64,000 nt of DNA, taken from NCBI GenBank assembly GCA_024760905.1, contig CM045729.1:60749580-60813579 (forward strand). Reading direction: 5' to 3'. Every line of letters starts with the position of its first letter. Positions within the stretch are counted from its first letter, which is position 1. The position numbers were made by a program, and so were the translations under genes. The notes beneath the pieces are model-generated. The model was given only the letters and a program-made list of their open reading frames with translations. It did not search any database and was not told the DNA's origin. Below are positions 23,353 to 34,310 of the stretch, piece by piece. The stretch comes from Plotosus lineatus (taxonomy: Eukaryota; Chordata; Actinopteri; Siluriformes; Plotosidae).

Positions 23353-25955
23353 TTTTTTTTTTTTAATTAATTAATTTTTATTTTATTCCATGGTTACAAA
23401 AAGCAAAAACAGGACATATTAAGGAATATGTTTATGATAACAAGAGACTGAAATTTAAACACAGTGAAAATATTAACGACACTTAATGTTTAAATATGGA
23501 AATGAGTGAACTACATTAAGTTAAAATTTTCTGTATTATTGTTTCTCTTTGAAATAAATTCTTCCACATAGAATATTTCTTTTAAGACATCTTTGTCATT
23601 TGAAAATTTGGGAATTGTTTGTTTGGCATTACATAAATGAATATATATTTTTTTGCAGAAAGAATGATTTCATTTAGCAATGCATTGTTTTGCAATATGC
23701 CAAACCAAATCAGATACTGTACTGTAGTTTGTGAGAAATTATAATTAATCCAAAGTTGAAGTTCGGTCCAAAATGTCATAGTTTCACAGCATTCCCAGTA
23801 AACATGACAGGTACTGTACTGTACTCTCAGGCATATCAGGACCAAAACTACACACATCGTTGTGAATCACATTCATTTTCAATAATTCCTTTTTTGTATA
23901 AACAATTCTGTGCAAAAATCTGAACTGGAAGTCTAGAAGCTTGACATCTTTCATTTTATATCTGTATACATTGAAACCAGTCAAAATTGCAATCATTAAA
24001 TATTTTCCCCATTTATTACACACTTCAAGTTTGTCATTTGTAGCTATACATTTTTCATAGAATAACCTTGAAACTTTGGAATTCTTTAAGATATTTCTGT
24101 GGTAGACAAGTTCTTGATAGCCTTTTCCCAATTATCAGGTATGATATGAAGCAGATACGATTCATGGATGTGGTGAAGGAGGACATGAAGGTCGTTAGTG
24201 TAAGAGAAGATGCAAAGGATAGGGTGAGATGGAGGCAGATGATTCACTGTGGCGACCCCTGAAGGGAAAAGCCGAAAGGAAAAGAAGATATGAAGCAGAT
24301 AGTTATAATCTAATATTGTACCTGTTATATTGTATTTTTCCTTTAATATTTCAAAGGGAATCAAACTGCCTTCGTCATACAAGTCTTTTACAGTCAATAT
24401 GCCCTTATCAGCCCAGTGCTGAATAACATGAGTGGGGGTTTTATAATTGTGATTGAGCCATAATGGTTCAGCAAAAATGTCACCAATGTTGTCATCGTTG
24501 ACATGAAATTTTTTAGAATAAGAATCCCAGACTTTTATAACATCTCTCCAAGTGAAGGTTTTTAATGTTGAGTACATTATCAATATTGGCTCTGTATCTG
24601 AAAATGTCTTTACATTGCAGGGGTTTGCTGTAATTGATTTTTTTTGCAATATCTACTAAGAGTGGAAAGTTTTAATTCTTCAATAAATGTTCTTATATCA
24701 ACCATACCCAACCCACCTTCAGTCTTTAATCTTTTCATAGATGTTCTTTTTATTTTATAATTTTTTTTTTCATTCCAAATGAATTTGAAAAATATCTTTT
24801 CAAGGGATTTGATAAAGTCATCCGGTGGATTAGGGAATGAGCTGAAGATGCGAACTAATTTTGAAAGGTCTGGGGTTTTTATTACAATAATTTTACCAAT
24901 CAATGTCAAATTTCTTTTTCTCCAAACTGCTAATTATCTCTTTATTTCTTGTCGTCTTTTTCTTGTATTGATCACCGATAGATCATTAAGGCCTGGATTC
25001 GATTTGATTCCAAGTACTTCAAAGTCTCCCTGAATATCACTCAATGTTCAAGGTTTTACATAAAGTCTCTTCACTTCCTGCCTTGGCACCAATCCAAATT
25101 GCTTTAATCTTGTCTATGTTCAGTTTCACACCTGACATCCTGTAAAAAGTATTTAATTCATCAACAGCAGCATATAAACTCTCTTCAGTACCATCAAGGA
25201 ATAATTCAGTATCATCTGCATATTGATCTAATTTATATTCCTCTTTAATCAATAACAATGCCTTTAATTCGGTCATTATTTCTAATCATACATCCTAAAA
25301 TTTCAGCAACAAAAAGAAATAAATATGGTGATAGAGGATCACCCTGTCTACAGTCTCTTGCGTTATCAAAGAAATCGGATAAGTCTCCATTTTGTATCAT
25401 ATAAGAACTTGTATGATATGTCAATATATTAATCCATCTTATAATTTGTGGGCCAAAACCAAATTTAGTAAGTACTAAGTGAATGAAATCTTTGGAAACT
25501 GTGTCAAATGCCTTTTCAAAATCGATCAAAATAAGTAATCCTGGAATGTTTCTTTCTTTAGTTTCAAACATGATGTCACATAACAATCTTGTGTTTTCAC
25601 TGATAGTTCTACCTGGAATAAAACCTGTTTGATTTTCTTGTATGAGCGAGTCTAATGTCTTTTTCAAGCGGTTGGTTATACAAGAGCTGATTATTTTGTA
25701 AAGTGCATTAAGAAGAGTAATTTGTCTCCAATTTTTCAACCTTGTTCTACCTTTGTTAGCTTTGGGTATGCAAGTGATAACTCCCCACTTCATTGTCAAA
25801 GATAATTCATTTTTACTGAAAACATCATTGTTAAATATAAAAAATCCTAATTTTCCAATCTTCCCAACAGAATAAAAAAAAAATCAATTGGAAATCCGTC
25901 TACAGCAGTACTTTTATTGATTCTTTCTATTGAGACAAATGATATAATGACTCCA
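23353..25955 (-). pseudogene. L1-group LINE, 3' segment (RT to poly-A)
   Basis: Minus strand: poly-T at 23353 marks the 3' poly-A. Upward come the C-terminal region (EPLWLNHNYKTPTHVIQHW near 24.45 kb and FKFIWNEKKNYKIKRTSMK near 24.77 kb) and the active-site region YADDTELFLDGTEESLY near 25.2 kb. Next are QGDPLSPYLFLFVAEILG near 25.3 kb and LILIDFEKAFDTVSKDF near 25.52 kb. The segment stops near 25.95 kb at the RT start (STAVDGFPIDFF). A few frameshifts break it. The YADD box and layout fit the L1/Tx1 group. It joins an inverted 5' segment on its upstream side. Confidence 0.87.
24158..24286 (+). mobile_element. RTE-like LINE 3' end, 129-bp insertion
   Basis: It encodes RFMDVVKEDMKVVSV...HCGDP stop and ends gaagggaaaagccgaaagg. 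Flanked by a perfect 15-bp repeat, gatatgaagcagata (24143-24157 and 24287-24301). It is a severely 5'-truncated insertion within the L1. Confidence 0.93.
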
Positions 25956-26285
25956 AGTACAGAGAATATCAAAAAGATAAAAAATATTTCAGCAAACTGT
26001 CGGGGTCTTGGAAACAAGGGCAAAAGAAGAGAAGTTATGAATATACTGTATAGAGAAAAAAAAGTTTTTCTATGATATGTCTACAAGATATTCATTTATC
26101 TAAGGAAGACATTAATATTACATACATGGCAACAGCAAAATATACTTTCAGTGGAACTTTAGCGCGAGGGGGTGGGGGTAGGGTCTGGGGGCAGGGTCCA
26201 GGGCGGACACTGTTTGCTATCAACAGTTGGTCAACATATCATCTAGCATAGACTAATTCGAATATAATTACAGTATTTGTAAACA
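25956..26285 (+). pseudogene. L1-group LINE, inverted 5' segment: endonuclease start
   Basis: The plus strand encodes NCRGLGNKGKRREVMNILY, then after a one-base slip ICLQDIHLSKEDI. This is the N-terminal block of an APE endonuclease from the same kind of element, but in the opposite orientation to the RT segment. It lies head to head with that segment near 25.955 kb. Confidence 0.75.
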
Positions 26286-26287
26286 TA

Positions 26288-27837
26288 CTAGTCCTTCTCA
26301 AAAAATTAGCATATTGTGATAAAGTTCATTATTTTCTGTAATGTACTGATAAACATTAGACTTTCATATATATTAGATTCATTACACACAACTGAAGTAG
26401 TTCAAACCTTTTATTGTTTTAATATTGATAATTTTGGCAAAAAAGTAAAGAAAAACCAAAAATCCCTCTCTCAAAAAATTAGCATATTTTATCGACTAAT
26501 AATAAAAAAAAAAGTGTTTTTAATACAAAAAAAGTCAACCTTCAAATAATTATGTTCAGTTATGCACTCAATACTTGGTCGGGAATCCTTTTGCAGAAAT
26601 GACTGCTTCAATGCGGCAATCAGCCTGTGGCACTGCTGAGGTGTTACGGAGGACCAGGAGGCTTCGATAGCGGCCTTAAGCTCATCCACAGTGTTGGGTC
26701 TGGTGTCTCAACTTTCTCTTCACAATATCGAACAGATTCTCTATGGGGTTCAGGTCAGGAGAGTTGGCAGGCCAATTGAGCACAGTAATACCATGGTGGG
26801 TAAACCATTTAGCAGTGGTTTTGGCACTGTGAGCAGGTGCCAGGTCGTGCTGAAAAATGAAATCTTCATCTCCATAAAGCTTTTCAGCAGATGGAAGCAT
26901 GAAGTGCTCCAAAATCTCCTGATAGCTAGCTGCATTGACCCTGCCCTTGATAAAACACAGTGGACCAACACCAGCAGCTGACATGGCACCCCAGACCATC
27001 ACTGACTGTGGGTACTTGACACTGGACTTCAGGCATTTTGGCATTTCCTTCTCCCCAGTCTTCCTCCAGACTCTGGCAGCTTGATTTCCGAATGACATGC
27101 AAAATTTGCTTTCACCCGAAAAAAGTTCTTTGGACCACTGAGCAACAGTCCAGTGCTGCTTCTCTGTAGCCCAGGTCAGGCACTTCTGCCGTTGTTTCTG
27201 GTTCAAAAGTGGCTTCACCTGGGGAATGTGGCACCTGTAGCCCAGTCCACTGCTTCCACAGGTCCCCCAAGGTCTGGAATCGGCCCTTCTCCACAATCTT
27301 CCTCAGGGTCCGGTCACCTCTTCTGGTTGTGCAGCGTTTTCTGCCACACTTTTTCCTTCCCACAGACGTCCCACTGAGGTGGCTTGATACAGACAGCACT
27401 CTGGGAACAGCCTATTCACTCAGAGATTTCTTTCTGTGTCTTACCCTCTTGCTTGAGGGTGTCAATAATGGCCTTCTGGACAGCAGTCAGGTCGGCAGTC
27501 TTACCCATGATTGCGGTTTTGAGTAATGAACCAGGCTGGGAGTTTTTAAAAGCCTCAGGAATCTTTTGTAGGTGTTTAGAGTTAATTGGTTGATTCAGAT
27601 GATTAGGTTAATAGCTTGTTTACAGTTCCTTATTCATATATGCTAATTTTTTGAGATAGGAATTTTGGATTTTCATGAGCTGCATGCCAAAATCATCAGT
27701 ATTAAAACAATAAAAGACCTGAAATATTTCAGTTGGTGTGTAATTTATCTAAAATATATGAAAGTTAAATTTTTAGCAGTACATTACAGAAACTAATGAA
27801 CTTTATCACAATATGCTAATTTTTTGAGAAGGACTAG
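26288..27837 (-). mobile_element. Tc1-type transposon (1550 bp), complete ends, dead transposase
   Basis: The TA target is duplicated at 26286-26287 and 27838-27839. The inverted repeats run about 200 bp (ctagtccttctcaaaaaatt at both ends). The motif ctcaaaaaattagcatat is repeated near the inner side of each arm, an IR/DR arrangement. One transposase gene lies between, on the minus strand. It is inserted in the inverted L1 segment. Confidence 0.93.
26489..27508 (-). pseudogene. Tc1 transposase, frameshifted, first catalytic Asp lost
   Basis: It starts MGKTADLTAVQKAIIDTLKQ at 27508, with an in-frame stop near 27.42 kb and later shifts. The catalytic core is readable: WSKELFSGESKFCMSFGN, then IFQHDLAPAHSAK, then WPANSPDLNPIENLF. 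In Tc1 proteins the first motif normally reads with Asp (FSDES); here it is Gly. The second Asp and the final Glu remain. Together with the stop and frameshifts this cannot make an active enzyme. The C-terminal CHRLIAAL block is at about 26.62 kb. Confidence 0.88.
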
Positions 27838-27839
27838 TA

Positions 27840-28350
27840 TATGTATTTGCAATATAATACTGTATATACACAGAATTGAAAAATAGGTCAACCATGACCC
27901 AATGTTTTGTGTTGCATAAAAGAAAGATGAAAAAAACACAAATATTTCCTGTAAATTTATGAAACATTTTCAACTAACTGTCCCAGCCAGCTAGTTACTA
28001 ATTAATGTTGAGATACTACTCAGGTACATAACAACGATGGTGTATTAATTTATATGACAACCATCACCAATGTATTGAGTATTTTCAAATTGAACACGAA
28101 TTACTTACATTTGGCAGCAAATAAAAAAAAATTAAAAAAAAGAATAAAATGAAAATAAAATCCCCATACATGCTAAACTGTTATTATCAACAATGCGAGT
28201 AAGTTTATCACACAATGATTTTACTAATAAAGATTACTTTTATTAAGTTACATTTCAATGGGAGTTCACGTAATCTAAATAAAATAAATACTTAGTAATT
28301 CCCTCTGAGTGCACTTGTCTGTCGGCCATAATAGCAATACATGCACTAGA
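27840..28350. other. Unassigned AT-rich stretch within the nested block
   Basis: No coding or repeat match recognised. By position it lies inside the inverted L1 segment but does not read as L1 protein. Confidence 0.4.
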
Positions 28351-28354
28351 TCCA

Positions 28355-28775
28355 TAATTGATCAGGTCGTTGCAATTGACACACCTTGACGACGTCAGAT
28401 TTCTTTATGAAACTTGCCAATGGTTCCGATATGTTCCGAGTCTGCTGATTTTCACCTCAAATTCCACAATCTTTTCTAACCATTCCCACTTAAACTTATT
28501 CTTAACATCCTTATCTATTTCTGACACGCGGAATTCCTCTTCTTTCATTCAAGTTCGCACCATTTTAAACACAAAACGCTGAAAATTTGCATTGAGTAGA
28601 GTCACTTTACATTAAGCTTAAAACAGCCAATCAACGACCGGCTTACAATATGTGAGGCGCTACACCGTAAGTAGGTACTTGAAGCAAGTTTACTTGCTTG
28701 TGCTTGAGACAAAGTGCGGCTTATCCGGACTTCCAGTCTTTCAAGTGAGCAAGAGCGCTGTCAGCCTTCACGATA
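28355..28775 (-). mobile_element. Transposon family X, copy 3, with a protein-coding remnant
   Basis: 28590-28775 matches copies 1 and 2 (cattaagcttaaaacag, cttacaatatgtgaggcgct, ggactt.cagtctttcaagtg). Next to it, on the minus strand from about 28552 down to 28360, is an open stretch reading MKEEEFRVSEIDKDVKNKF, then WEWLEKIVEFEVKISRLG. One stop then precedes SSRCVNCND. This looks like the start of a transposase or zinc-finger protein, suggesting this copy descends from an autonomous version. The function is not identified. Confidence 0.45.
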
Positions 28776-28909
28776 TTTAGACGATTCACAGAAATTACCA
28801 ATTTGAGATAAAAGCCACGGAATTCCACGGAAAATTGCCATGTATGATATTATGAGAAACTGGAGTCTAGATTGCATAATTGTATGTAAACGAACCATTT
28901 CTGACTTAC

Positions 28910-28955
28910 TCCGAGTAAAAGGGAAAAAGCTGAAAGGAAGACAGACAGAGACAGT
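28910..28955 (+). repeat. SINE family A 3'-tail fragment
   Basis: ccgagtaaaagggaaaaag followed by ctgaaaggaagacagacag matches the tail of the full SINE at 15108-15465. Confidence 0.6.
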
Positions 28956-28959
28956 AAAC

Positions 28960-29433
28960 ACTAAGACTACAGAACTGGAAGTAAAGATGAAAGACTGCGA
29001 AGACAATATCAGACAAAATTTTCAAAATATTGTTGAAGACAACCTTTCTGAACTCTCAAAATATAAGACAGAACTGGAGCAATTGAAAGAAGAGGAAATG
29101 ACAGGAATTCAGATAAAAAAAATAGAATTAGATGGTATGAAGAAGGTGAAAAACCCACAAATTATTTTTGTAACCTTGAAAAAAGATCGTTTGTCAGCAA
29201 ATCTATAAATAAAATCAGAACTGATAATAATGAGGAAATAACAAATAGCACATCCAATTTAAAACAGCTGAGAACATTTTCTAAGACCTTATATTCATTA
29301 AATGATGACGTCGAGCAAAAGGCCAATCTTGACAATATTCCTCCACCCATTCTAAATGATGATTTAAAAAAATAAACTAGAAAGAGACATCGAAATGGAG
29401 GAAATTAAATTTTGCAGTTAAGAATATGAAAAA
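28960..29433 (+). pseudogene. L1-group LINE, inverted 5' segment: linker to RT start
   Basis: The plus strand encodes LEVKMKDCEDNIRQNFQN; then, with one shift, RWYEEGEKPTNYFCNLEKRS; then RDIEMEEIKFAVKNMKND. This is the standard stretch between endonuclease and RT in L1 elements. It stops exactly where the minus-strand RT segment begins in protein terms (before the DGFPI block). The end at 29433 meets the target duplication cgataatctggcacc at 29434-29448. Confidence 0.83.
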
Positions 29434-29470
29434 CGATAATCTGGCACCTTACCAACGGGCCACCACAGCC
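29434..29470 (-). mobile_element. Chimeric SINE, right part (head end)
   Basis: cgataatctggcaccttacc...ggccaccacag continues the SINE at 23036-23352. The first 15 bp repeat 23338-23352 with two differences: the target duplication of the L1. Confidence 0.8.
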
Positions 29471-29495
29471 ACTAGCTACATGGTCTTGAACTAAT

Positions 29496-29501
29496 TTATT
29501 T
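29496..29501 (-). promoter_or_regulatory. Candidate polyadenylation signal of the SAMD9-like gene
   Basis: AATAAA on the minus strand about 220 bp past the stop codon. Position is plausible, but this is the only support. Confidence 0.35.
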
Positions 29502-29721
29502 ACATCGGCTATATATAATGCATATTGACACCATTTAATAGGTTTCAAGATTTTTAACTGACAATTATAATGATAAGATTGGCTCATATATAAAAGGACT
29601 CACCACTGTACTGATGTAGTATTGGTTTGCAAATTGCTGCAGTTCTGGTTAAAACTATTTGTCATCATAAACATGAATTACAAAGTCTGGGTGGAAAACC
29701 TTCACGAATCAATCAAAAACT

Positions 29722-32700
29722 TTATGACTTGAGCTGAATGTCAAGGGCAAATGGCCCATTCATGGAGAATCCGACAAAAAATGAGACTCCGTCACCCTCA
29801 ACCCCATTCAACTGATTTTTAAACAATGGAGAAACCACAACCTTCAAATTTGGATTTGCTGTGTCTGCCAGAATTTTGTTTCTCGAAATCTTTCCCGAGA
29901 CTCTACGGAGCATGTCTTGGACTCTCATATTCCCCCATATCTTTCCATTTTGCAATTGTCCTGACATCGTCTGCTGTGAGCCCACACATGTATTGATGTC
30001 GTTCTGTGTGATCAGACGACAATATTCAGTTTTCTTTCCAAGGTAAAAATGGATAATTGGTCTCTTTCCACTCCACACAGGTATCATTTCATTTGAAAAA
30101 GCACTTTTCATCTGTGACACATAGCTTCCCAAATGTTCACTCTGTTGATTTCCTGATCTGTCTGGCCATAACATCATCACTGCAATAAAATGCAATGCAA
30201 GGCTTTCACGAAGAGGAATGTGACAGTCAAGTGTTTTACAAACATCTTCATGAAGCTTCACGTAGGGGCGGAGAATCTGAGATTGCGGGCTAATTTTACT
30301 CAGAACAATATTTGCAAAAATGTAGTTAATCTTGTCCTTGGAGCACCTTTCATCTTGTGATGGTGAGTTTTTCAAAATAAAGTCATAATGCTTGATAACT
30401 TGTTCAATCTTTTGTGTTGTTCTTTCTGTAATATTTTCTATGGAAAGAATCTGAAGCAGTCCAGTGTAGGAATCAGCTTTGTTTGTTTCGAGCCATTGCC
30501 GTGCTTTCTTAATTTTAATCATGGTGCTCAGTGGTCTCAACTTCATTAGTTCCTTGGAGTCTGAACTGCAAAAGAGTTTGACATACTGCTGAAAGCACTG
30601 AAAGACCCTCTCCTGTATCTGGAGCTCTCTGGGATCTCTTTTGAAATAATATGGGCATAAGTTGACAAAATAATTGTCAAAAAAATCAAAGTGCTTCTTC
30701 ATGTTGTCTCTCAGGTTGTAGAGAAGATCTGTAAAATCCTGCAGAAAATGGTAATAGGATGCATTCTTTTGCGTTTTCGGGTCATTTGCTGCCACATCTT
30801 GTATCTTCATTTTTCCTGAGAGAACATGATTCAGAATCTCAAGTCGAACTTTGTCGAATGAAAACACTGGGATCCTTTCCAAGATGTCCATCACCATTAC
30901 TGCAACTTGAAGCTCCCCAAGATGACCAGCAGTGTTATAGGGACTGGAGCATTTTTTAACTAAAACTTCCCTTCTAGCAATTTCTTGTGTTTCTTTGAAA
31001 GCGGCTGTAGCAGACTCGGCCATTTTGAGATATTCTTTCAATCTCTCAGGATTTATTTCTTCGTTTTTGCAACTGTTCATAGCATCTTTCAGCTCATGCT
31101 TAATTACTTGTGCAGATGTATCACAAAAGTAGGAATTATTCCTGCAGAGATCTCGCGCCTTCTTTGCCCAAACCTTTGCCTCTTTAAAGTCTTTTTTCTT
31201 CAGGTAGTGGTATCTTGAAAGGAGCTGGGATATGACTGCATCGTTTTCAAAGCGTTTTGCAGCATTAAGCAAAACATTTTGCTCACATCCAGAAGTTTCA
31301 TTTGCAATGGCTTGGATAAGTGGAGAAAATTTAAAATCTACTTGGGCACTCTCGGATGAGTATTGTCTTTTTACCAACATGTTACGAATGTCCTGCATGA
31401 GTTTACCCTTTCCCTGAATACAACTAAAAAACACATCGGTTGTCAAAAGCAAATCAGTGATGTCTGCTTGAAATACATGAAAAGTAGTTGCAAGTTCCTT
31501 TATACAGTGGTCGGCCATACTCGAGTGGATCACTCTTATAGCCTGAAACTCCACATTAGACTCTGCCATGCATCGTGTTACAAGTGTGGAAAACTTCCCA
31601 AGTTCATCTTCGACCTTGCATGAAGTTGAGTCTGGCTTTGTTGATAGACCAAGAAATTCTTCACATATAGACACTGACATGTTTGCACTCTTACAGTAGC
31701 AATTTAAGAGTGCTAGAACTGCAATGAGTTGAGCATCTCTCTTTTGAAAGTTGAAACCCTTCAGTGTATTTTTTACAACACCCTGTATGTACTGGGGAGA
31801 AAAGTCTGTCTTGAGGATCATGAAGCCATAGAATGTTTCAGTATTTTTGTGAGACTTTTCAATTTCCTGCAGCTTTTTCTCAAATAATCTTTTTTCCATG
31901 TCCGAGAGTTTGTTACCAATGAAAACAGTATCATCTGTTGCTTCAGACTGTTGCTGAGAATCAGCTCTCATACAATTCAGAAGGATAACCTGGGGGGACT
32001 TCGAAGATACATTTTTCCTCTGATATTCCTTTTCAATGTGCTGCTGGAGATCATTTACAGCATCAAAGTCTTCAAAGTCATCTATCAGGAGCAGCACTGG
32101 AAGCCGGGTTTGCTGCTCCATTGTCTCAAAGTTTAGCAAGGCTACTACTTGTTGCGCTACTTCTTCACAATCAACGTCGACCTTTTTCAGTACTGCACAG
32201 CGGTATTTCTCTTTTAATGCCCACATAACATGCATGGCCAGGGTAGTTCCTCCACACCCAGGAATATGCAATATGTTGACACAAACACAAGCTTGCCTGA
32301 GGGAGCATACATCTGGAATAATAATATTAATGATGTAGTCAAACTTGTCTCGTTTGATAAATGGCATTGACCCTGGCTGCTCAGAAAAGTAGAAGTTCCA
32401 CCAGGTCACCTTTCCTCCCTTGTAAAAAGCTTCCTCCAGTTGCAGTTGGTCTTCACTGCCACCCTCACACTGGTTCACACATAGGATATTCAGCATATCC
32501 AATTGGCCCTCCACTTTCTTTGGTAGTAAAACTTTACCACCAGCACATGGCAAAAATCTGCTTGATTTGCGGTTTTCTGACCAGAGACTGAGAACAGTGC
32601 CATTAATAGCTGCAAAACTCAGCTCATAAATGCATCTTTTAGAGATGTTTATTCGATATCGTGCTTCAATTAGATCTTTCCAGTAAGTGTACACTCTTTT

Positions 32701-34227
32701 ATTTTCACATATGCAAAGGATTTGTTCTGTACCCTTCAGCTCCTCATAAAACATGTTGAAGGTCTTTAAGAGAGGATCATGCTCATCAGTAACATCACTC
32801 AACAGGATGAATATAATAAGAAACTTTTTGTGAGGTAGCACATCCTTTCGGCAGAGAAATGAAACAACAGTACGAATGGAGGAACTCTTCTCTTTTGCCC
32901 ACATGTCCACATCAGAGGGAGGTTCATCGTTTACCCCTCCATTACAGAAAACCCAGCTCGTGGCTCTGGTCAGCTTCAGCTTACTTGCAATGTCCTCAAC
33001 TGGTTCTGTGATGTTATACTCAACAGGCAAATGGACATTTGTGTTTCTCTCATCAAATAGCTTCTTCAAACCATTCTCAGCAGATTCAGGATCAAAGTCC
33101 AAAACAGCTGTAAAATTGATATCAAGAAGAAAAGCTAGAGATTCCATTTGAACGGGATGAGATTTGTTAATGACTAACACATATCGCTCAAAGTGAGATT
33201 TGTCCAAAGACTGTGAGCCTCCTGTTAGCATCTCACAGAGCTTAGAACCCTGCACACTGCTTTTAACATCAGTGAGGTACTTTTCCTCAGCTTCCTTTCT
33301 CAACTGAGACAGATGTGCAATATTATTAACATGCTTGTTGTACTCGAAGAACTTTGGAGCATAGACTTCGGCAAGAAGATTTTTGCTACTGCTGCCATCT
33401 CGAATGTAAAAAAAATGAGACTGATCATTTGTGATTTTAGATTTTTTGCCTTTTTTGGCATTGATGATGTCAAAGAATTTGTCTTGACAAAGCAAAAAGG
33501 ATGGCTCAACATCTACTTCAATTACATATTTTCCCGATAATGTTGCATCTGCTTTTATAACCTCAACAAACCTAGGTGGTTTGATACATTTTCTTGCCAC
33601 ACTAAGGTTCTTATGTTCAAATTGCCTCGTCACCGCATCTTCTAATTTCTTAACAAATGCTTCTTTGTCTTCAACATCAGCACCCAAAATCTGTCCATGT
33701 GGTGAATCACCAACACCAAAATGAATTGTACCATTAGTACGACTGTTCATGCAAGCAGAAGCAAATCTAAGAACTTCATCTGTAAACTTTTTCAGCTTGT
33801 CATCAGTTGAAACATTTTGGAAATTAATAAAAGCTTTGTACTCATGACATGGTTCGATGAAGTTTAAAGAACCTGTTTCTGTCACATCAAGTGTACTGTG
33901 TTCCTTGTATCTGTAGGCAGCATGGAACTGATTGTAAGGATAGGGTTTACATGAAGTCATTGACTGGTTTCTTGAACTGTTTGAGGGTTGAGCCTTGAGT
34001 TCATCTCGCTTCTGAATAATTAGTTTTGCTGGCCCCAACTTTATGCGAATATACTGAAGATCATGTACTTCCAGTAACAGAAGACTGGGTCCACTAATGT
34101 CCTGATCATACAGAATCTTTGCATTTTCATTATCCACTTCGGTTAAACTGAGAATCCAGTTTCTGACATGTTCTTTCTTCCAGTCCTCAATTTTTTCAGG
34201 AAGAGGTGATATTTCTTGTCCAGTATT
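29722..34227 (-). CDS. samd9l-like: SAMD9/SAMD9L-like protein, main coding exon
   Basis: About 1500 codons without interruption. Domains, numbered from an in-frame ATG at 34257: a SAM domain at about 24-86 (VRNWILSLTEVDNENAKILY) and a Schlafen-like AlbA_2 region at about 135-300 (NGTIHFGVGDSPHGQILG). Further on are a P-loop NTPase with Walker A near 668 (HIPGCGGTTLAMH) and Walker B near 724 (PVLLLIDDFEDFD), then helical TPR-like repeats and a C-terminal OB-like region. Human SAMD9 and SAMD9L are about 1585 residues, so this is slightly short. The family consists of interferon-induced cytoplasmic antiviral and growth-restricting proteins; the AlbA_2 domain is linked to tRNA cleavage. The first ten codons of the open frame (34228-34257) look intronic: tttcatgtttcag precedes AATACTGG. 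I therefore place an acceptor at 34228 and a phase-0 exon start at 34227. The true start codon would be upstream. SAMD9 versus SAMD9L cannot be decided. Confidence 0.9.
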   Translation of the reverse strand, partial: NTGQEISPLPEKIEDWKKEHVRNWILSLTEVDNENAKILYDQDISGPSLLLLEVHDLQYIRIKLGPAKLIIQKRDELKAQPSNSSRNQSMTSCKPYPYNQFHAAYRYKEHSTLDVTETGSLNFIEPCHEYKAFINFQNVSTDDKLKKFTDEVLRFASACMNSRTNGTIHFGVGDSPHGQILGADVEDKEAFVKKLEDAVTRQFEHKNLSVARKCIKPPRFVEVIKADATLSGKYVIEVDVEPSFLLCQDKFFDIINAKKGKKSKITNDQSHFFYIRDGSSSKNLLAEVYAPKFFEYNKHVNNIAHLSQLRKEAEEKYLTDVKSSVQGSKLCEMLTGGSQSLDKSHFERYVLVINKSHPVQMESLAFLLDINFTAVLDFDPESAENGLKKLFDERNTNVHLPVEYNITEPVEDIASKLKLTRATSWVFCNGGVNDEPPSDVDMWAKEKSSSIRTVVSFLCRKDVLPHKKFLIIFILLSDVTDEHDPLLKTFNMFYEELKGTEQILCICENKRVYTYWKDLIEARYRINISKRCIYELSFAAINGTVLSLWSENRKSSRFLPCAGGKVLLPKKVEGQLDMLNILCVNQCEGGSEDQLQLEEAFYKGGKVTWWNFYFSEQPGSMPFIKRDKFDYIINIIIPDVCSLRQACVCVNILHIPGCGGTTLAMHVMWALKEKYRCAVLKKVDVDCEEVAQQVVALLNFETMEQQTRLPVLLLIDDFEDFDAVNDLQQHIEKEYQRKNVSSKSPQVILLNCMRADSQQQSEATDDTVFIGNKLSDMEKRLFEKKLQEIEKSHKNTETFYGFMILKTDFSPQYIQGVVKNTLKGFNFQKRDAQLIAVLALLNCYCKSANMSVSICEEFLGLSTKPDSTSCKVEDELGKFSTLVTRCMAESNVEFQAIRVIHSSMADHCIKELATTFHVFQADITDLLLTTDVFFSCIQGKGKLMQDIRNMLVKRQYSSESAQVDFKFSPLIQAIANETSGCEQNVLLNAAKRFENDAVISQLLSRYHYLKKKDFKEAKVWAKKARDLCRNNSYFCDTSAQVIKHELKDAMNSCKNEEINPERLKEYLKMAESATAAFKETQEIARREVLVKKCSSPYNTAGHLGELQVAVMVMDILERIPVFSFDKVRLEILNHVLSGKMKIQDVAANDPKTQKNASYYHFLQDFTDLLYNLRDNMKKHFDFFDNYFVNLCPYYFKRDPRELQIQERVFQCFQQYVKLFCSSDSKELMKLRPLSTMIKIKKARQWLETNKADSYTGLLQILSIENITERTTQKIEQVIKHYDFILKNSPSQDERCSKDKINYIFANIVLSKISPQSQILRPYVKLHEDVCKTLDCHIPLRESLALHFIAVMMLWPDRSGNQQSEHLGSYVSQMKSAFSNEMIPVWSGKRPIIHFYLGKKTEYCRLITQNDINTCVGSQQTMSGQLQNGKIWGNMRVQDMLRRVSGKISRNKILADTANPNLKVVVSPLFKNQLNGVEGDGVSFFVGFSMNGPFALDIQLKS

Positions 34228-34250
34228 CTGAAACATGAAAATAAATTTTT
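34228..34250 (-). promoter_or_regulatory. Splice acceptor of the SAMD9-like coding exon
   Basis: The minus strand reads a T-rich tract then tttcatgtttcag, with AG at 34229-34228. Continued translation upstream gives MIKKFIFMFQ, which is not SAM-like. Confidence 0.65.
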
Positions 34251-34310
34251 TAATCACAGTTATCAGAGTAAATAATTTTACTATTTTAAACTATTTTACT
34301 AATTGTTATG

